Positions 8,592 to 17,762 of a stretch of DNA of 64,000 nt are shown in pieces. Both the position numbers and the translations under genes were made by a program. The notes beneath the pieces are model-generated. The model had not been told where the DNA came from. It did not search any database and worked only from the letters and a program-made list of their open reading frames with translations. The DNA is from G963676795 sp963677215 (GTDB lineage Bacteria; Desulfobacterota; Desulfuromonadia; Desulfuromonadales; Geopsychrobacteraceae): positions 682,001 to 746,000 of the forward strand of contig OY781919.1 of the NCBI GenBank assembly GCA_963677215.1, in the 5' to 3' direction. Each line of letters begins with the position of its first letter. The first letter of the stretch is position 1.

Positions 8592-10964
8592 CTATTCCAG
8601 GCCGGTCAGATAGTTGAACTTGCTGGTTCCGGCCGGATCATGGCCGCGTTTGACTGCGTCCAGAACCTGCTTACCCTCCTGGCTGAAGGGGCCCAGGTGA
8701 GACAGATCTACGATAAAATTGTGACAGCCAAAGCTCTCCAGCTCCCGCATGTTGGCGATAAAGGAGAAGGAGGTCTCGCTACCCAGCCAAGTCAGCCCCT
8801 GGCGCTGCTGGACGCGGAAAGCATCGCCGCGATCGGAGACCACGGGGGCATCGGAACGGACCCCCTTGATCTTGACCCTGGAGGTCAACAGCGGCACGCT
8901 GGCATAAACGGTCAACGCCGTCGGCACCGGCAGCTGTCTGCTGAGCAGTTCCTTCAGATTGTCACGCTCATCCTCAATGTAGAGCTCAACTTCACCAAGC
9001 CCCAGTTCGGCAAGCGCCACAAGGCTCTGGCTGTTCAGGCAGAGCATGCGGAAGCCCCCAGAGAGCTGCACACCCTCCAGCTTGTCGAAGAGAGGGAAAT
9101 GCCCCAGGTTGTTCAAACGGAAATTCTTGAAACCGGCCTGGACCAGCTGCCGCACGGCGCCGCGCATATCCTGCCAGTCCCGGTCAAAAAGGATGAAGGG
9201 CAGGTCCCAGATCACCTTGTCGGAACGCCTCTGCAGCTTGATGGCTCCCTGCAGATTCGGCCCGTTGAGCGGCAGGATCAGGGCATCGACGGACGGATCC
9301 TGAAGAATGCGCTGATCGCGTCCGTCATGAATCTGAATGCGCAACTGCCCGCCGGACTGCGCGCCACTTCCCAACGGAAGAAGACCGCGCCTGGCCTGCG
9401 TCAGATGTTCCTCCTTCAGCCTGGCGCGCCGCCCCTGCCGAAGCCGCGCCAGCTCGGAATAGATCTCCCGGCGCAGCTGCTTGAGTTGTTTGGGTGGAAT
9501 GACGATATCGGGCAACTCCGCACATTCGATACCGGCCAGTTCAAACGGCTGTTCGGCCGGTGGGGCCAGGGCCTGACCGAGCACCTCGGCAGTCAGACCA
9601 TTCTGCTCGGCCGGGTAACTGTCGATCTGGAAGCTGAACTCCGTCTCTTCAGCCATCACCCTGGCGACCACTGTGAGCTGCTCAGCCGTGCAGTGGACCT
9701 TAAGATCAACAGGATCGGCCAGCGGCCGAGCCTGACTCAGCTTTCTCCGGCAGGCATTTTCACTCATGGCAAAAGCGCCACTAGAAGAGACCATGAAAAC
9801 GCCGTCACCGACCTTGAACTGTCCCTTGAAGGTTGATGGAATGGTCACGAAACTGCCGGCCGGCACCTTGCTCACTGACTTCTGCCCCAGAAACAGCTGG
9901 CGAATGGTAAAGGCGGTACCGCTGCGATCACTGGCCGGCTGAACCCGGATCCGGTCACCGATGTGCAGACCATCCTTGACCTTCAGGCTGATCGCCCCCC
10001 CCTGTTCACGACTGATCTCACCGAGGAAACGCCCTGTCGCACCTTTGCGTGAAGGAATCGCCATATCGTCCGGCTGTTGGCCGGCGAGAAAGCCCTGGGT
10101 CGGCTTGCGGCCGAAGCTGTCGCGAAGCAGCCGCTTGGCGTCGGCGATGACCGCGGCACGCTCCTTCGCAGAGGCATCAAGAACCTGGCGATAGGCGCGG
10201 ACCACCTGGTGAACGTACTCGGCACTCTTCATCCGACCTTCGATCTTGAGGCTGCAGATCCCGGCCTTCTCAAGTTGCGGCATCAGGTCGATGGCCGACA
10301 GGTCGTTGGGAGAAAAGTAGAAACCGTCCTGATTACGGTAGCGATGGCTGCGCCGGCAGGGCTGGGCACAGCGCCCCCGGTTGCCGCTCTTGCCGCTCAG
10401 GAATGAAGAAAAGTAGCACTGACCACTGAAAGAGAAACAGAGCGCGCCATGGATAAAGTGCTCCAGCTCCAGAGTCGTCTGGCTGCGGATGTGACTGATC
10501 TCATCCAGCGTCAGTTCGCGCGACAGGACACCGCGGGTAAAGCCCATCCGCTCCAGCATCTTGACCCCGGCAACGTTGTGGATCGTCATCTGCGTCGAAG
10601 CGTGGAGCTCCAATCCGGGAAATTGATCCCGGGCCAGTTTCCAGACGGCCAGATCCTGCAGAATCACGCCATCAACAGCGATCGCCTCGAGGGCGCCAAG
10701 GGTGTCGATCAGCTGCGGCAGCTCCGTCTCCTTGATCAGGGTGTTGAGGGTGACATAGAGCCGCTTGCCCTGGCCGCGCAGATAGCAGACCATCTGCTCG
10801 ACCTCTGCAAAACTGAAGTTCTTGGCCTTGGCTCGGGCGGAAAAATCCTTGAGCCCGATGTAAACGGCGTCTGCGCCCCCTTCAACAGCCGCGAAGAATG
10901 CTTCGAGACTCCCCGCTGGAGCGAGCAGTTCAGGACGAGTGGTGAGAATTTTTTCTTTGCTCAT
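8592..10964 (-). CDS. U32-family protein with DUF3656 region (RlhA/TrhP-like RNA hydroxylation family)
   Basis: 790 residues. The N-terminal half is the U32 fold (PELLAPAGSLEAFFAAVEGGADAVY; EHFIHGALCFSFSGQC). Four cysteines in GALCFSFSGQC and NRGRCAQPCR match those proposed to hold an Fe-S cluster in E. coli RlhA and TrhP, which support hydroxylation of 23S rRNA or tRNA wobble uridine with prephenate-derived chemistry. The long C-terminal part fits the DUF3656-containing long U32 proteins. The old label collagenase-like peptidase is probably misleading. ATG has AAAGG upstream. Which RNA is modified is not decidable here. Confidence 0.82.
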   Translation of the reverse strand: MSKEKILTTRPELLAPAGSLEAFFAAVEGGADAVYIGLKDFSARAKAKNFSFAEVEQMVCYLRGQGKRLYVTLNTLIKETELPQLIDTLGALEAIAVDGVILQDLAVWKLARDQFPGLELHASTQMTIHNVAGVKMLERMGFTRGVLSRELTLDEISHIRSQTTLELEHFIHGALCFSFSGQCYFSSFLSGKSGNRGRCAQPCRRSHRYRNQDGFYFSPNDLSAIDLMPQLEKAGICSLKIEGRMKSAEYVHQVVRAYRQVLDASAKERAAVIADAKRLLRDSFGRKPTQGFLAGQQPDDMAIPSRKGATGRFLGEISREQGGAISLKVKDGLHIGDRIRVQPASDRSGTAFTIRQLFLGQKSVSKVPAGSFVTIPSTFKGQFKVGDGVFMVSSSGAFAMSENACRRKLSQARPLADPVDLKVHCTAEQLTVVARVMAEETEFSFQIDSYPAEQNGLTAEVLGQALAPPAEQPFELAGIECAELPDIVIPPKQLKQLRREIYSELARLRQGRRARLKEEHLTQARRGLLPLGSGAQSGGQLRIQIHDGRDQRILQDPSVDALILPLNGPNLQGAIKLQRRSDKVIWDLPFILFDRDWQDMRGAVRQLVQAGFKNFRLNNLGHFPLFDKLEGVQLSGGFRMLCLNSQSLVALAELGLGEVELYIEDERDNLKELLSRQLPVPTALTVYASVPLLTSRVKIKGVRSDAPVVSDRGDAFRVQQRQGLTWLGSETSFSFIANMRELESFGCHNFIVDLSHLGPFSQEGKQVLDAVKRGHDPAGTSKFNYLTGLE

Positions 10965-10983
10965 AAAACCTTTATATCAGCTC

Positions 10984-11694
10984 TTACTTGGTCAGCAGCT
11001 GTTCTATCTTTTGCTGATTAAAACCGGAAACATGCTGTCCGTTGATCCAGTATTGCGGCGTACTGTTGACTCCGACACTCTGGGCGATCTCCAACTGCTC
11101 CTCGAGCAGCCCATTGTCGGTAAATTCCGGAAGCGGCTGGTTGTCGTACATGCCATTGACAACGTCCTCATAGGCCCCGGCCGGATCTTCTGCGGCAAGG
11201 ATAAAGCGCGACTTCGCTTCAGCCTGCGGATGGATACGAGTCAGCGGGTAGAAGAAAATGTACTGAGTAACATCCTCCCTGCCAGCCAGGAACTGAGCTC
11301 CCTTACGACAGAAGGGGCAGTCAGGATCGGTGACCTCGATAACCAGGTTCGGACCATTACCGATTTTTATCGCCTTGTCGAGATCGAGCAGATCCAGCTT
11401 GGCGGACAGGCGTCTGTCCTTACTTTCAACCGTCAGATTGCGCCCGTCGGGGGTCCAGATTTCACCGGTCATGATCAGTCTGTTCTTGGCCGCATAGTAG
11501 AGAACATTGTCGTCCGGCATGACCAGTTCATACAGATCGTCGACCGGTGCAGGGGAAATCTCAGAGTAGCGAAGCTTGGGATAGGACTGTTGCAGGCTGT
11601 GGACAACCTCTTCCGAAACCCTGCTGACCGGATCAGCAGCAAAGGACATGGCTGGCAGCAGGGCCAGCAGAATAACGATTACGTACCTTAACAT
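10984..11694 (-). CDS. DsbC-like periplasmic thiol:disulfide interchange protein
   Basis: 236 residues starting at ATG 11694, chosen because GGGAG lies just upstream; a longer frame reaches 11754 without a ribosome site. The signal peptide covers residues 1-20 (MLRYVIVILLALLPAMSFA). An N-terminal dimerisation-like domain precedes a thioredoxin fold with the active site DCPFC and the cis-Pro region NSTPQYWING. The CxxC partner and length fit DsbC/DsbG isomerases. It would correct or reduce disulfides in exported proteins, perhaps multihaem cytochromes. The next gene upstream on this strand (DUF2892) is about 310 bp away. Confidence 0.87.
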   Translation of the reverse strand: MLRYVIVILLALLPAMSFAADPVSRVSEEVVHSLQQSYPKLRYSEISPAPVDDLYELVMPDDNVLYYAAKNRLIMTGEIWTPDGRNLTVESKDRRLSAKLDLLDLDKAIKIGNGPNLVIEVTDPDCPFCRKGAQFLAGREDVTQYIFFYPLTRIHPQAEAKSRFILAAEDPAGAYEDVVNGMYDNQPLPEFTDNGLLEEQLEIAQSVGVNSTPQYWINGQHVSGFNQQKIEQLLTK

Positions 11695-11828
11695 TTTGGT
11701 ATCTCCCGTAAGAACCTGGTATGCGTAACAAAGGGCAGTCACAAGAATGAGCACAACTTCTCAGCATACACGACTCACCGGCAGGACGAAAGGGGTGAAA
11801 CAACAGGCCGGCACCGTCTCGCAGGCTG

Positions 11829-11953
11829 TTGAAAAACTATCTGCGTTGCAATTGCGGCGTTAAAAATTGCCTCAAAATGCTCATTTACTGGTGTAAACTG
11901 GGCTTTTTCGGCAAATTTCGCCTTGCACTTGCTGCCTCTAAAACGTTTTTCAA
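11829..11953. repeat. Element of about 125 bp bounded by a 9-bp inverted repeat
   Basis: TTGAAAAAC (11829-11837) and GTTTTTCAA (11945-11953) are perfect inverted ends in the 310-bp gap 11695-12004. The interior has protein-like but stop-broken frames. Its form recalls dispersed intergenic repeats known in Geobacter relatives, but I saw no second copy in this window. No gene was found in the gap. Confidence 0.4.
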
Positions 11954-12004
11954 TCCCCTGACAGGTAACCGGCCATGAATGCGCCCGGGAGATTTCAGCC
12001 CTGA

Positions 12005-12196
12005 TCAGACCTCGCGTACGCCGATCTTCTTGAGAATCGTCATCAACGGACACCAGTTGGTGAAAGCGCTTTGAAACAGGTTCAGGCCGACAAAAGCGGT
12101 AAACCAGAGCCAAGCTGGCGAATGCAGCTGAGACAGCGCAAGCGTCACCAATATAAAGAATCCGGCAACCAAACGTAAGTAGCGATTAACAGTCAT
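12005..12196 (-). CDS. DUF2892 small membrane protein
   Basis: 63 residues from ATG 12196, which has AAGGAG upstream; a longer frame to 12253 lacks one. Two hydrophobic segments (about 8-25 and 29-45) are followed by the family signature NWCPLMTILKKIGV. DUF2892 domains occur alone or fused to rhodaneses, as in YgaP. The function of the solo form is not known. It is probably an inner-membrane protein. Confidence 0.8.
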   Translation of the reverse strand: MTVNRYLRLVAGFFILVTLALSQLHSPAWLWFTAFVGLNLFQSAFTNWCPLMTILKKIGVREV

Positions 12197-12358
12197 TTCC
12201 GTTCTCCTTTTTTGAATATTCATATTATCATATTTCTTAACAGCCAAATGCAATCCCCTTTTCGTTAAATTTCTGGATCAACCAACTCCCTAATGATCGA
12301 AATCCTGTTCCAGCCAGCGAAACAAGAATCCATTTTTTCCATTCCTCAGTTACAGAAC

Positions 12359-12388
12359 TTGACCCAAATGTGCAAAAAACGCTATCTT
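12359..12388 (+). promoter_or_regulatory. Candidate sigma-70 promoter for the TRAP operon
   Basis: TTGACC (12359-12364) and TATCTT (12383-12388) are separated by 18 bp and lie about 90 bp before the dctP start. Confidence 0.4.
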
Positions 12389-12479
12389 TTCCATTCTTAA
12401 GTAGCTGATTTTACTTATGATTAACTTTTTTTTGCAATAACTAAACAACGTTTGTTTTCTTTTTCCAAGGGAGGAAATT

Positions 12480-13511
12480 ATGAGACGACTGCTACTGACC
12501 TTAGTCCTGCTGCTGGCGATCCCACTGTCATCCCTGGCCAGTGACCACGACCCACTGGCAGCCTTTTTACCGCAATTCGACCCGAGCGGCGCCAAGTACA
12601 CCTATATTCTATCAAATATTTCCCACCCTGCGATTGAAGGAGTAGCGGCCGGATACAAAATTCGTGACCGCGTCTGGGAAGCGACCAACGGTCAGATCTA
12701 TGTTGATTTTCGCCCTCTCGCTCAGCTGGGTGGAGAAAAGGACGTCATCAACAAACTGAAAATGGGTGCCATCCAGGGGATGCTCAGCTCGTCAGTCGCC
12801 GCCGCCAACGTAGCCGACCGGATCGGCATCATCAACCTTCCCTACGTCATCGACAGCTTTGACAAGATCGAGCAGTTCCGCAACGATCCAGAGCTCTGGA
12901 CGCCCTTCTCAGAGAGTGCGCTGCGTCAGGGGATCTATACCATAGATATCACCAGCTATGGCCCTTACGGCTGGGCGACAACCGTTCCGGCGACCACCAT
13001 CGATGAGGCCAGAACCGTCACCTTCCGGATCGCCCAGGCACCGGTCAATACCGACTTCTACAAGGCCCTCAACCTGAAGTTCACCGCCCTGCCCTGGCCG
13101 GACGTTCCCCAAGCTCTGCAGACCGGTGTCATCACCGGCCTTGACCACACCCCCATCGTCTGCAACCTGACCAAGAAGTTCACCATCGCCAAGCATTTTA
13201 CCGAACTCAACTACGCTGAAGGCCTATTCGTGCACTTGACCAACAAGCGCTGGCTGGACAAACTGCCCGCCGACCTGCGCGCCACCTTCCTCAAGGTCGT
13301 TGCCGAAGAAAGTGCAAAATCACGCCTGGCCACGCATACCCAGTATGAAGAGCAGATTGCCGCAGCCAAAGGAGCCGGTGTCGAATTCCATACCCTGTCC
13401 GACAGTGACATGGCCGAGCTGAAAAAACTCAGCGAACCTGTTCTGCAGAAATGGGGAGAAAAGATCGGTCCGGACTACCTGGTCAAGGTGCGCAGCAAAC
13501 TTGGCAGCTGA
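12480..13511 (+). CDS. TRAP transporter solute-binding protein, DctP family
   Basis: 343 residues. A Sec signal peptide covers 1-21 (MRRLLLTLVLLLAIPLSSLAS), followed by the DctP fold: YKIRDRVWEATNGQIYVDFRP, GGEKDVINKLKMGAIQGM, and TFRIAQAPVNTDFYKAL. The conserved Arg of that last segment usually clamps a substrate carboxylate. It is the periplasmic receptor that feeds an organic anion, typically a C4-dicarboxylate or keto acid, to the DctQM permease. The ATG follows AAGGGAGGA. It is first gene of the dctP-dctQ-dctM operon; the hairpin after it fits higher expression of the receptor. Confidence 0.92.
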   Translation: MRRLLLTLVLLLAIPLSSLASDHDPLAAFLPQFDPSGAKYTYILSNISHPAIEGVAAGYKIRDRVWEATNGQIYVDFRPLAQLGGEKDVINKLKMGAIQGMLSSSVAAANVADRIGIINLPYVIDSFDKIEQFRNDPELWTPFSESALRQGIYTIDITSYGPYGWATTVPATTIDEARTVTFRIAQAPVNTDFYKALNLKFTALPWPDVPQALQTGVITGLDHTPIVCNLTKKFTIAKHFTELNYAEGLFVHLTNKRWLDKLPADLRATFLKVVAEESAKSRLATHTQYEEQIAAAKGAGVEFHTLSDSDMAELKKLSEPVLQKWGEKIGPDYLVKVRSKLGS

Positions 13512-13540
13512 TATTTTCAATTCCCACAAGAACATCCTGC

Positions 13541-13563
13541 GGGCCGGGGCCACCACCCGGCCC
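13541..13563 (+). terminator. Intercistronic hairpin between dctP and dctQ
   Basis: GGGCCGGG (13541-13548) pairs with CCCGGCCC (13556-13563). There is only a weak following T-run (TGACTTTC). Such hairpins commonly stabilise the binding-protein message or partly terminate before the permease genes. Confidence 0.55.
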
Positions 13564-13608
13564 TGACTTTCTCCACCGCCGCTGCGACCGGGCAGAACAG
13601 AGAATGTT

Positions 13609-14118
13609 ATGCTGAAAAAAGTGTTCAAAGCCATCGACCGGCTGTTTCTTTTCGTTGAAGAATGGTCACTGTTTCTGACGGTCAGCATCGCCCTGATTAC
13701 GGCGATGGCCAACGTCGTTTTGAGGAAACTCACCAGCGATATCAGCCTTTACTGGTCGGATGAAATCGTTCGCAAGGTGATCTTCTTTTCTACCTATTTC
13801 GGCTGCATTGCTGCGATCCGCAGTCGTTCCCTGGTCCGCATCGATGCACTGCCGCAACTGTTTCCTGTGCTCAGGAAGCCCCTGACCCTGCTTTCCCATG
13901 TCGCCGTGCTGTTCTTCTCCCTGCTGATGATCAAGTTGGGATGGGGGATGACCGTCATGATGTATCAGGATGAATACGCCCGTACCGCCACTCTGGAAAT
14001 TCCCGAGTGGTACTTTTACGCCATCCTGCCACTGATGGGTCTGATGATGTTCCTGCGCACTCTGATCATCATGGTTGAAGACTGGCGCGGCCAGCCTGAG
14101 ATCACTGGAGAGAAATAG
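13609..14118 (+). CDS. TRAP transporter small permease, DctQ family
   Basis: 169 residues with four hydrophobic segments (about 18-38, 53-72, 90-110 and 133-155), the layout of DctQ proteins. The family pattern FLTVSIALITAMANVVLRKL is followed by SDEIVRKVIFFSTYFGC. It pairs with DctM in the inner membrane and is needed for sodium-coupled uptake. The ribosome site is weak (AGAGA). It ends two bases before dctM, so the two are translationally linked. Confidence 0.87.
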   Translation: MLKKVFKAIDRLFLFVEEWSLFLTVSIALITAMANVVLRKLTSDISLYWSDEIVRKVIFFSTYFGCIAAIRSRSLVRIDALPQLFPVLRKPLTLLSHVAVLFFSLLMIKLGWGMTVMMYQDEYARTATLEIPEWYFYAILPLMGLMMFLRTLIIMVEDWRGQPEITGEK

Positions 14119-14120
14119 CC

Positions 14121-15407
14121 ATGGAGACCAGCTACCTGTTGATTCTCGCCCTGTTGATCGGCGGACTGGCCAGCACCATCCCGGTCTTCATGGCCCTGTT
14201 CTTCACCGGTGCCTTCGGCCTGATCTTTCTGCTCGGCATTGATCCGATGATCGTCACCGAGGTTCTCTACCGCAGTATGGACAAGTTCGCCCTGATCGTG
14301 GTCCTCTTCTTTGTCCTCTGCGGCAATATCATGACCACTGGCAGCATCGTCGAAAAACTGATCAAGACGGCCAATGTTCTGGTCGGCTTCCTCCCCGGCG
14401 GTCTGGCCATGGCCGGTATTCTGGCCTGCGGTTTCTTTGGTGCGATCTCCGGCTCAACAGTGGCAACTGTCGTCGCCATCGGCGGCTTCATGATTCCGGC
14501 CCTGATTCAGAACGGCTACAACGAGCGGTTTTCCGTCGGAGTTATGACCACCGCACCGATCCTTGGTGTCGTCATTCCGCCGTCGATCGCCATGATCCTC
14601 TATGCCATGGTCAGCAACGATCAGCTCGAAGCGCTGTTTCTGACCGGATTCATCCCGGGAATTCTGATCATGATGGCAATGAGCCTCTACGCCTACTTTG
14701 TCTGCAAAAAGCAGGGACTGAAGACAAGCAGCAGACCGACCCTCAAAGAAGCACTGGCAGTTATTCGGGAGAGCATTTGGGCTTTGTGCCTGCCGGTGCT
14801 GATTTTCGGCGGCATCTATTCCGGACTGTTCACCGCCAACGAGGCTGCCGTAGTCGCATGTTTCTACGCCTTTTTCGTCGAAACCTGCATCCACCGCGAC
14901 ATGAAGTTGAGGGATATCAAGAAGGTTATCGTCTCATCGGCCGTGACCTCCTCAACGCTGTTGGTCATCGTCGCCGGTGCTTCGGTTTTCGGCGAGTACC
15001 TGACCTTTGAACAGATTCCGAACAAGATCGCCACCGCCGTGGTCAGCAGTATCTCCTCCCCCTGGATCTTCCTGCTGGCGGTCAATATCCTGCTGCTGAT
15101 CATTGGCATGTTCATGGATATCATCTCGGCGACCCTGATTCTGACCCCGATCTTTCTACCTCTGCTCAGCAAATTCGGCATCAACAGCATGCACTTCTGT
15201 CTGTTGATGACCATCAACCTGGGGATCGGTTACTGTACACCGCCACTCGGCGTCAGCCTCTATATCAGTGGCGCGGTCGTCAATCGCGATCTGGTCTATG
15301 TATCAAAAGCAGTGCTGCCGTTTCTGGCTATCCAGATTGCGGTACTGTTGGTCCTGACTTACTGGCCGGGCCTGGTTCTTTTCCTGCCTCGCCTGATTTA
15401 CGGCTGA
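14121..15407 (+). CDS. TRAP transporter large permease, DctM family
   Basis: 428 residues, strongly hydrophobic with about 12 membrane segments, the normal DctM size. Family motifs include GGLAMAGILACGFFGAISGSTVATVVAIGG split over helices 3-4, and GIFMD/GMFMDIISATLILTPIFLP near 330-350. It is the ion-coupled transport subunit working with DctQ and the DctP receptor. GGAGAG precedes the ATG. Substrate is not predictable from this alone. Confidence 0.92.
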   Translation: METSYLLILALLIGGLASTIPVFMALFFTGAFGLIFLLGIDPMIVTEVLYRSMDKFALIVVLFFVLCGNIMTTGSIVEKLIKTANVLVGFLPGGLAMAGILACGFFGAISGSTVATVVAIGGFMIPALIQNGYNERFSVGVMTTAPILGVVIPPSIAMILYAMVSNDQLEALFLTGFIPGILIMMAMSLYAYFVCKKQGLKTSSRPTLKEALAVIRESIWALCLPVLIFGGIYSGLFTANEAAVVACFYAFFVETCIHRDMKLRDIKKVIVSSAVTSSTLLVIVAGASVFGEYLTFEQIPNKIATAVVSSISSPWIFLLAVNILLLIIGMFMDIISATLILTPIFLPLLSKFGINSMHFCLLMTINLGIGYCTPPLGVSLYISGAVVNRDLVYVSKAVLPFLAIQIAVLLVLTYWPGLVLFLPRLIYG

Positions 15408-15508
15408 GACGAGACGCCGCGCCTTGTAAACCATGAGGAATTTCCAGTTGACTAGAAAACAGGCCCATGCTTATCATCTGGTCAACTACTATTAAAAAGA
15501 GGTTTACA

Positions 15509-16375
15509 ATGGGCTACCTGATCTCAATCACCTGCCTTTGGGCATTCTCCTTCAGCCTGATAGGCGTCTACCTGGCCGGCCAGGTAGACGCCTATTTTTC
15601 GGTCCTGACCCGGGTGCTCCTTGCGGCGCTGGTGTTTCTTCCCTTCATCCGTCCGATCCCTGTCAAACTGGCTGCCAAACTGATGGCACTCGGGGCTGTA
15701 CAGCTCGGCCTGATGTACGTCTTCTACTATCAGTCGTTCCTGCTGCTGACCGTCCCGGAGGTTTTGATATTCACCATCCTGACCCCCGTTTACGTCACCC
15801 TGATCTTTGATCTGATGCAGGGTCGTTTCAGTTTTCGCTACCTGGTGACTGCCATCATCGCCGTTATCGGTGCCGCCATCATCCGCTACAGCAACATCGG
15901 CAGTCAGGTCTTCACCGGCTTTTTCGTCGTCCAGGCCGCCAACATCTGCTTCGCCCTAGGGCAGGTCGGCTACAAGGTCCTGCTTGAACGTCACCGAATT
16001 GAGCGGCCGCAGCGCGCCGTCTTCGGCTATTTCTATCTCGGCGCCCTGGTCGTCACCCTCATCACCTGGTTCATCTTCGGTAACACCGCCAAACTGCCGA
16101 CGACAGGAACCCAGTGGGGGATCCTCGTCTACTTGGGCCTGATTGCTTCAGGACTCGGCTATTTCCTCTGGAACAAGGGCGCAACCAGGGTTGACGCTGG
16201 AACCCTGGCCATCATGAACAACGCCCTGATTCCGGCCGGACTGATCGTCAACCTGGTGATCTGGAACCGCGACGCGAATATCCCCCGCCTGATCGGCGGA
16301 GGCATAGTCCTGCTGCTCTCGCTGCTGATTCATGAATACTGGGCCAAACGGAAAAGCCCGGCTCGTCAAGCATAA
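15509..16375 (+). CDS. EamA/DMT-family permease
   Basis: 288 residues from ATG 15509 (AGAGG upstream); an in-frame ATG at 15467 has no ribosome site. Ten hydrophobic helices form two EamA repeats (about 5-130 and 145-280). The family exports or imports small metabolites, such as amino acids or carboxylates. The codons for residues 18-29 contain a perfect 34-bp DNA palindrome followed by five T, an unusual terminator-like structure inside a gene. It is probably transcribed alone or by readthrough from the TRAP operon. Confidence 0.87.
   Translation: MGYLISITCLWAFSFSLIGVYLAGQVDAYFSVLTRVLLAALVFLPFIRPIPVKLAAKLMALGAVQLGLMYVFYYQSFLLLTVPEVLIFTILTPVYVTLIFDLMQGRFSFRYLVTAIIAVIGAAIIRYSNIGSQVFTGFFVVQAANICFALGQVGYKVLLERHRIERPQRAVFGYFYLGALVVTLITWFIFGNTAKLPTTGTQWGILVYLGLIASGLGYFLWNKGATRVDAGTLAIMNNALIPAGLIVNLVIWNRDANIPRLIGGGIVLLLSLLIHEYWAKRKSPARQA
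15561..15594. repeat. Perfect 34-bp palindrome inside the permease gene
   Basis: Two 17-bp arms meet with no spacer: TAGGCGTCTACCTGGCC (15561-15577) followed directly by its reverse complement (15578-15594), then TTTTTC. It could extrude as a cruciform in DNA or fold as a terminator-like hairpin in RNA. Confidence 0.9.
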
Positions 16376-16396
16376 GCCAGGATTCAGCCCACACTG

Positions 16397-16428
16397 CAGG
16401 CCCGGGACGTAGTTCCTCGGGCCTGTTT
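16397..16428 (+). terminator. Terminator after the first EamA gene
   Basis: CAGGCCCG (16397-16404) pairs with CGGGCCTG (16418-16425), followed by TTTGAG. Confidence 0.65.
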
Positions 16429-16528
16429 GAGGGTATCCCCCTAAAAACTCTTGCCTTGGCTCAGATCAGGACTATAATCCGCCTCAGCTCTTTAGAGATC
16501 CCTCTTTTCGGCCGGTTCCGAGGTCATT

Positions 16529-16885
16529 ATGTCCCGTATCTCCCTGACCATCTTCCTGCTCTGCTGCAGCAACGTTTTTATGACCTTTGCCTGGTACGGT
16601 CACCTGCGCAACCTGGCCGACCGCCCCTGGATCTTCGCCGCCCTGGCCAGCTGGGGAATCGCACTGCTTGAATACTTGCTCCAGGTTCCGGCCAACCGGA
16701 TCGGCCATCAACTGCTTCCGGTCGGCCAGCTCAAAATCATTCAGGAGGTCATTACCCTGACAATCTTCGTCCCGTTCTCAGTGTATTACTTGAAAGAGAA
16801 ACTGACCCTCGATTACCTCTGGGCCGGGATCTGCCTGTTGGGCACAGTATTTTTCCTTTTTCGCGGGCGCCTGTTCGGAGGCTGA
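16529..16885 (+). CDS. DUF486-family small membrane protein (DMT superfamily)
   Basis: 118 residues with four hydrophobic helices. The sequence FMTFAWYGHLRN, followed by EYLLQVPANRIGH and QLKIIQEVITLTIFVPFSVYYLKEKL, is the DUF486 signature. The family is related to small multidrug-type transporters; no substrate is known. The ATG follows GAGGT. Gene length is typical and nothing is missing. Confidence 0.85.
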   Translation: MSRISLTIFLLCCSNVFMTFAWYGHLRNLADRPWIFAALASWGIALLEYLLQVPANRIGHQLLPVGQLKIIQEVITLTIFVPFSVYYLKEKLTLDYLWAGICLLGTVFFLFRGRLFGG

Positions 16886-16969
16886 GATTGAGGCTGCAGA
16901 CAAACAAATTTATGAGAGGAATAAATCCCCCGTTCTGATAGAATGAAAATTCCGAAAAAAGGGGAAATT

Positions 16970-17761
16970 ATGGAGCTGTCTCTGTATCAGATTGATGCCT
17001 TCGCCAAACGACCGTTCAGCGGCAATCCGGCAGCGGTCTGCCCACTAAAGATGTGGCTGCCTGACCAACTGATGCAGGCAATAGCAGCGGAGAACAATCT
17101 GTCAGAGACCGCCTTTTTTGTTTCGACTGGCAAAGGCTATCACATCCGCTGGTTTACCCCGACTGCGGAAGTCAAACTCTGCGGTCACGCCACTCTGGCC
17201 ACTGCGTTTGTCCTGGCCGAAATCCTCGGCATGACAGAAGTCTGCTTCAACTTTGCCTCCCTCTCTGGCCCGTTAAGCGTCTATCGCGACGGAGACCTCT
17301 ACACCCTGGATTTGCCGGCCCAGCTCCCGATCCCCTGTCCGACGCCAGCTATCATTATCGAGGCATTCTCCGAGCAACCCCGCTGCTGTCTGGCCGCAGA
17401 AGATCTGCTGGTCATTTTCAACAGCGAGGCGCAGATTTCAGGGGCAACTCCGAACCTCGAACTCCTCAGACAGCTTGATAAGCGCGGAGTCGCCATCGCA
17501 GCACCCGGCGATCAAGCCGACTTTGTCACCCGCTTCTTTGCACCTGATATCGGCATTCCAGAAGACCCCGTTACCGGTTCCATCTATACCCAGCTAGTCC
17601 CCTACTGGGCATCAGAAACAGGACACTGCAATTTCAACGTCAGACAGATTTCGGCACGCGGTGGAGAGCTTCAATGCCAACTGGTCGGCCCCAGGGTCAG
17701 GATATCCGGTTATGCCTGTAAATATTCCGAAGGCAAAATCACCATTGCCAACAGTTACTGA
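16970..17761 (+). CDS. PhzF-family isomerase-like protein
   Basis: 263 residues from ATG 16970, which has AAGGGGAAA upstream; an earlier ATG at 16943 is unlikely. PhzF family landmarks are present: DAFAKRPFSGNPAAVCPL at the N-terminus, the catalytic Glu in NNLSETAFFV, FTPTAEVKLCGHATLATA, and DPVTGSIYTQLVPYWA near the end. Members are isomerases or epimerases of the diaminopimelate-epimerase fold. No phenazine genes are nearby, so a housekeeping or detoxifying role is more likely than phenazine synthesis. The stop is one base before the next start. Confidence 0.88.
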   Translation: MELSLYQIDAFAKRPFSGNPAAVCPLKMWLPDQLMQAIAAENNLSETAFFVSTGKGYHIRWFTPTAEVKLCGHATLATAFVLAEILGMTEVCFNFASLSGPLSVYRDGDLYTLDLPAQLPIPCPTPAIIIEAFSEQPRCCLAAEDLLVIFNSEAQISGATPNLELLRQLDKRGVAIAAPGDQADFVTRFFAPDIGIPEDPVTGSIYTQLVPYWASETGHCNFNVRQISARGGELQCQLVGPRVRISGYACKYSEGKITIANSY

Positions 17762-17762
17762 C

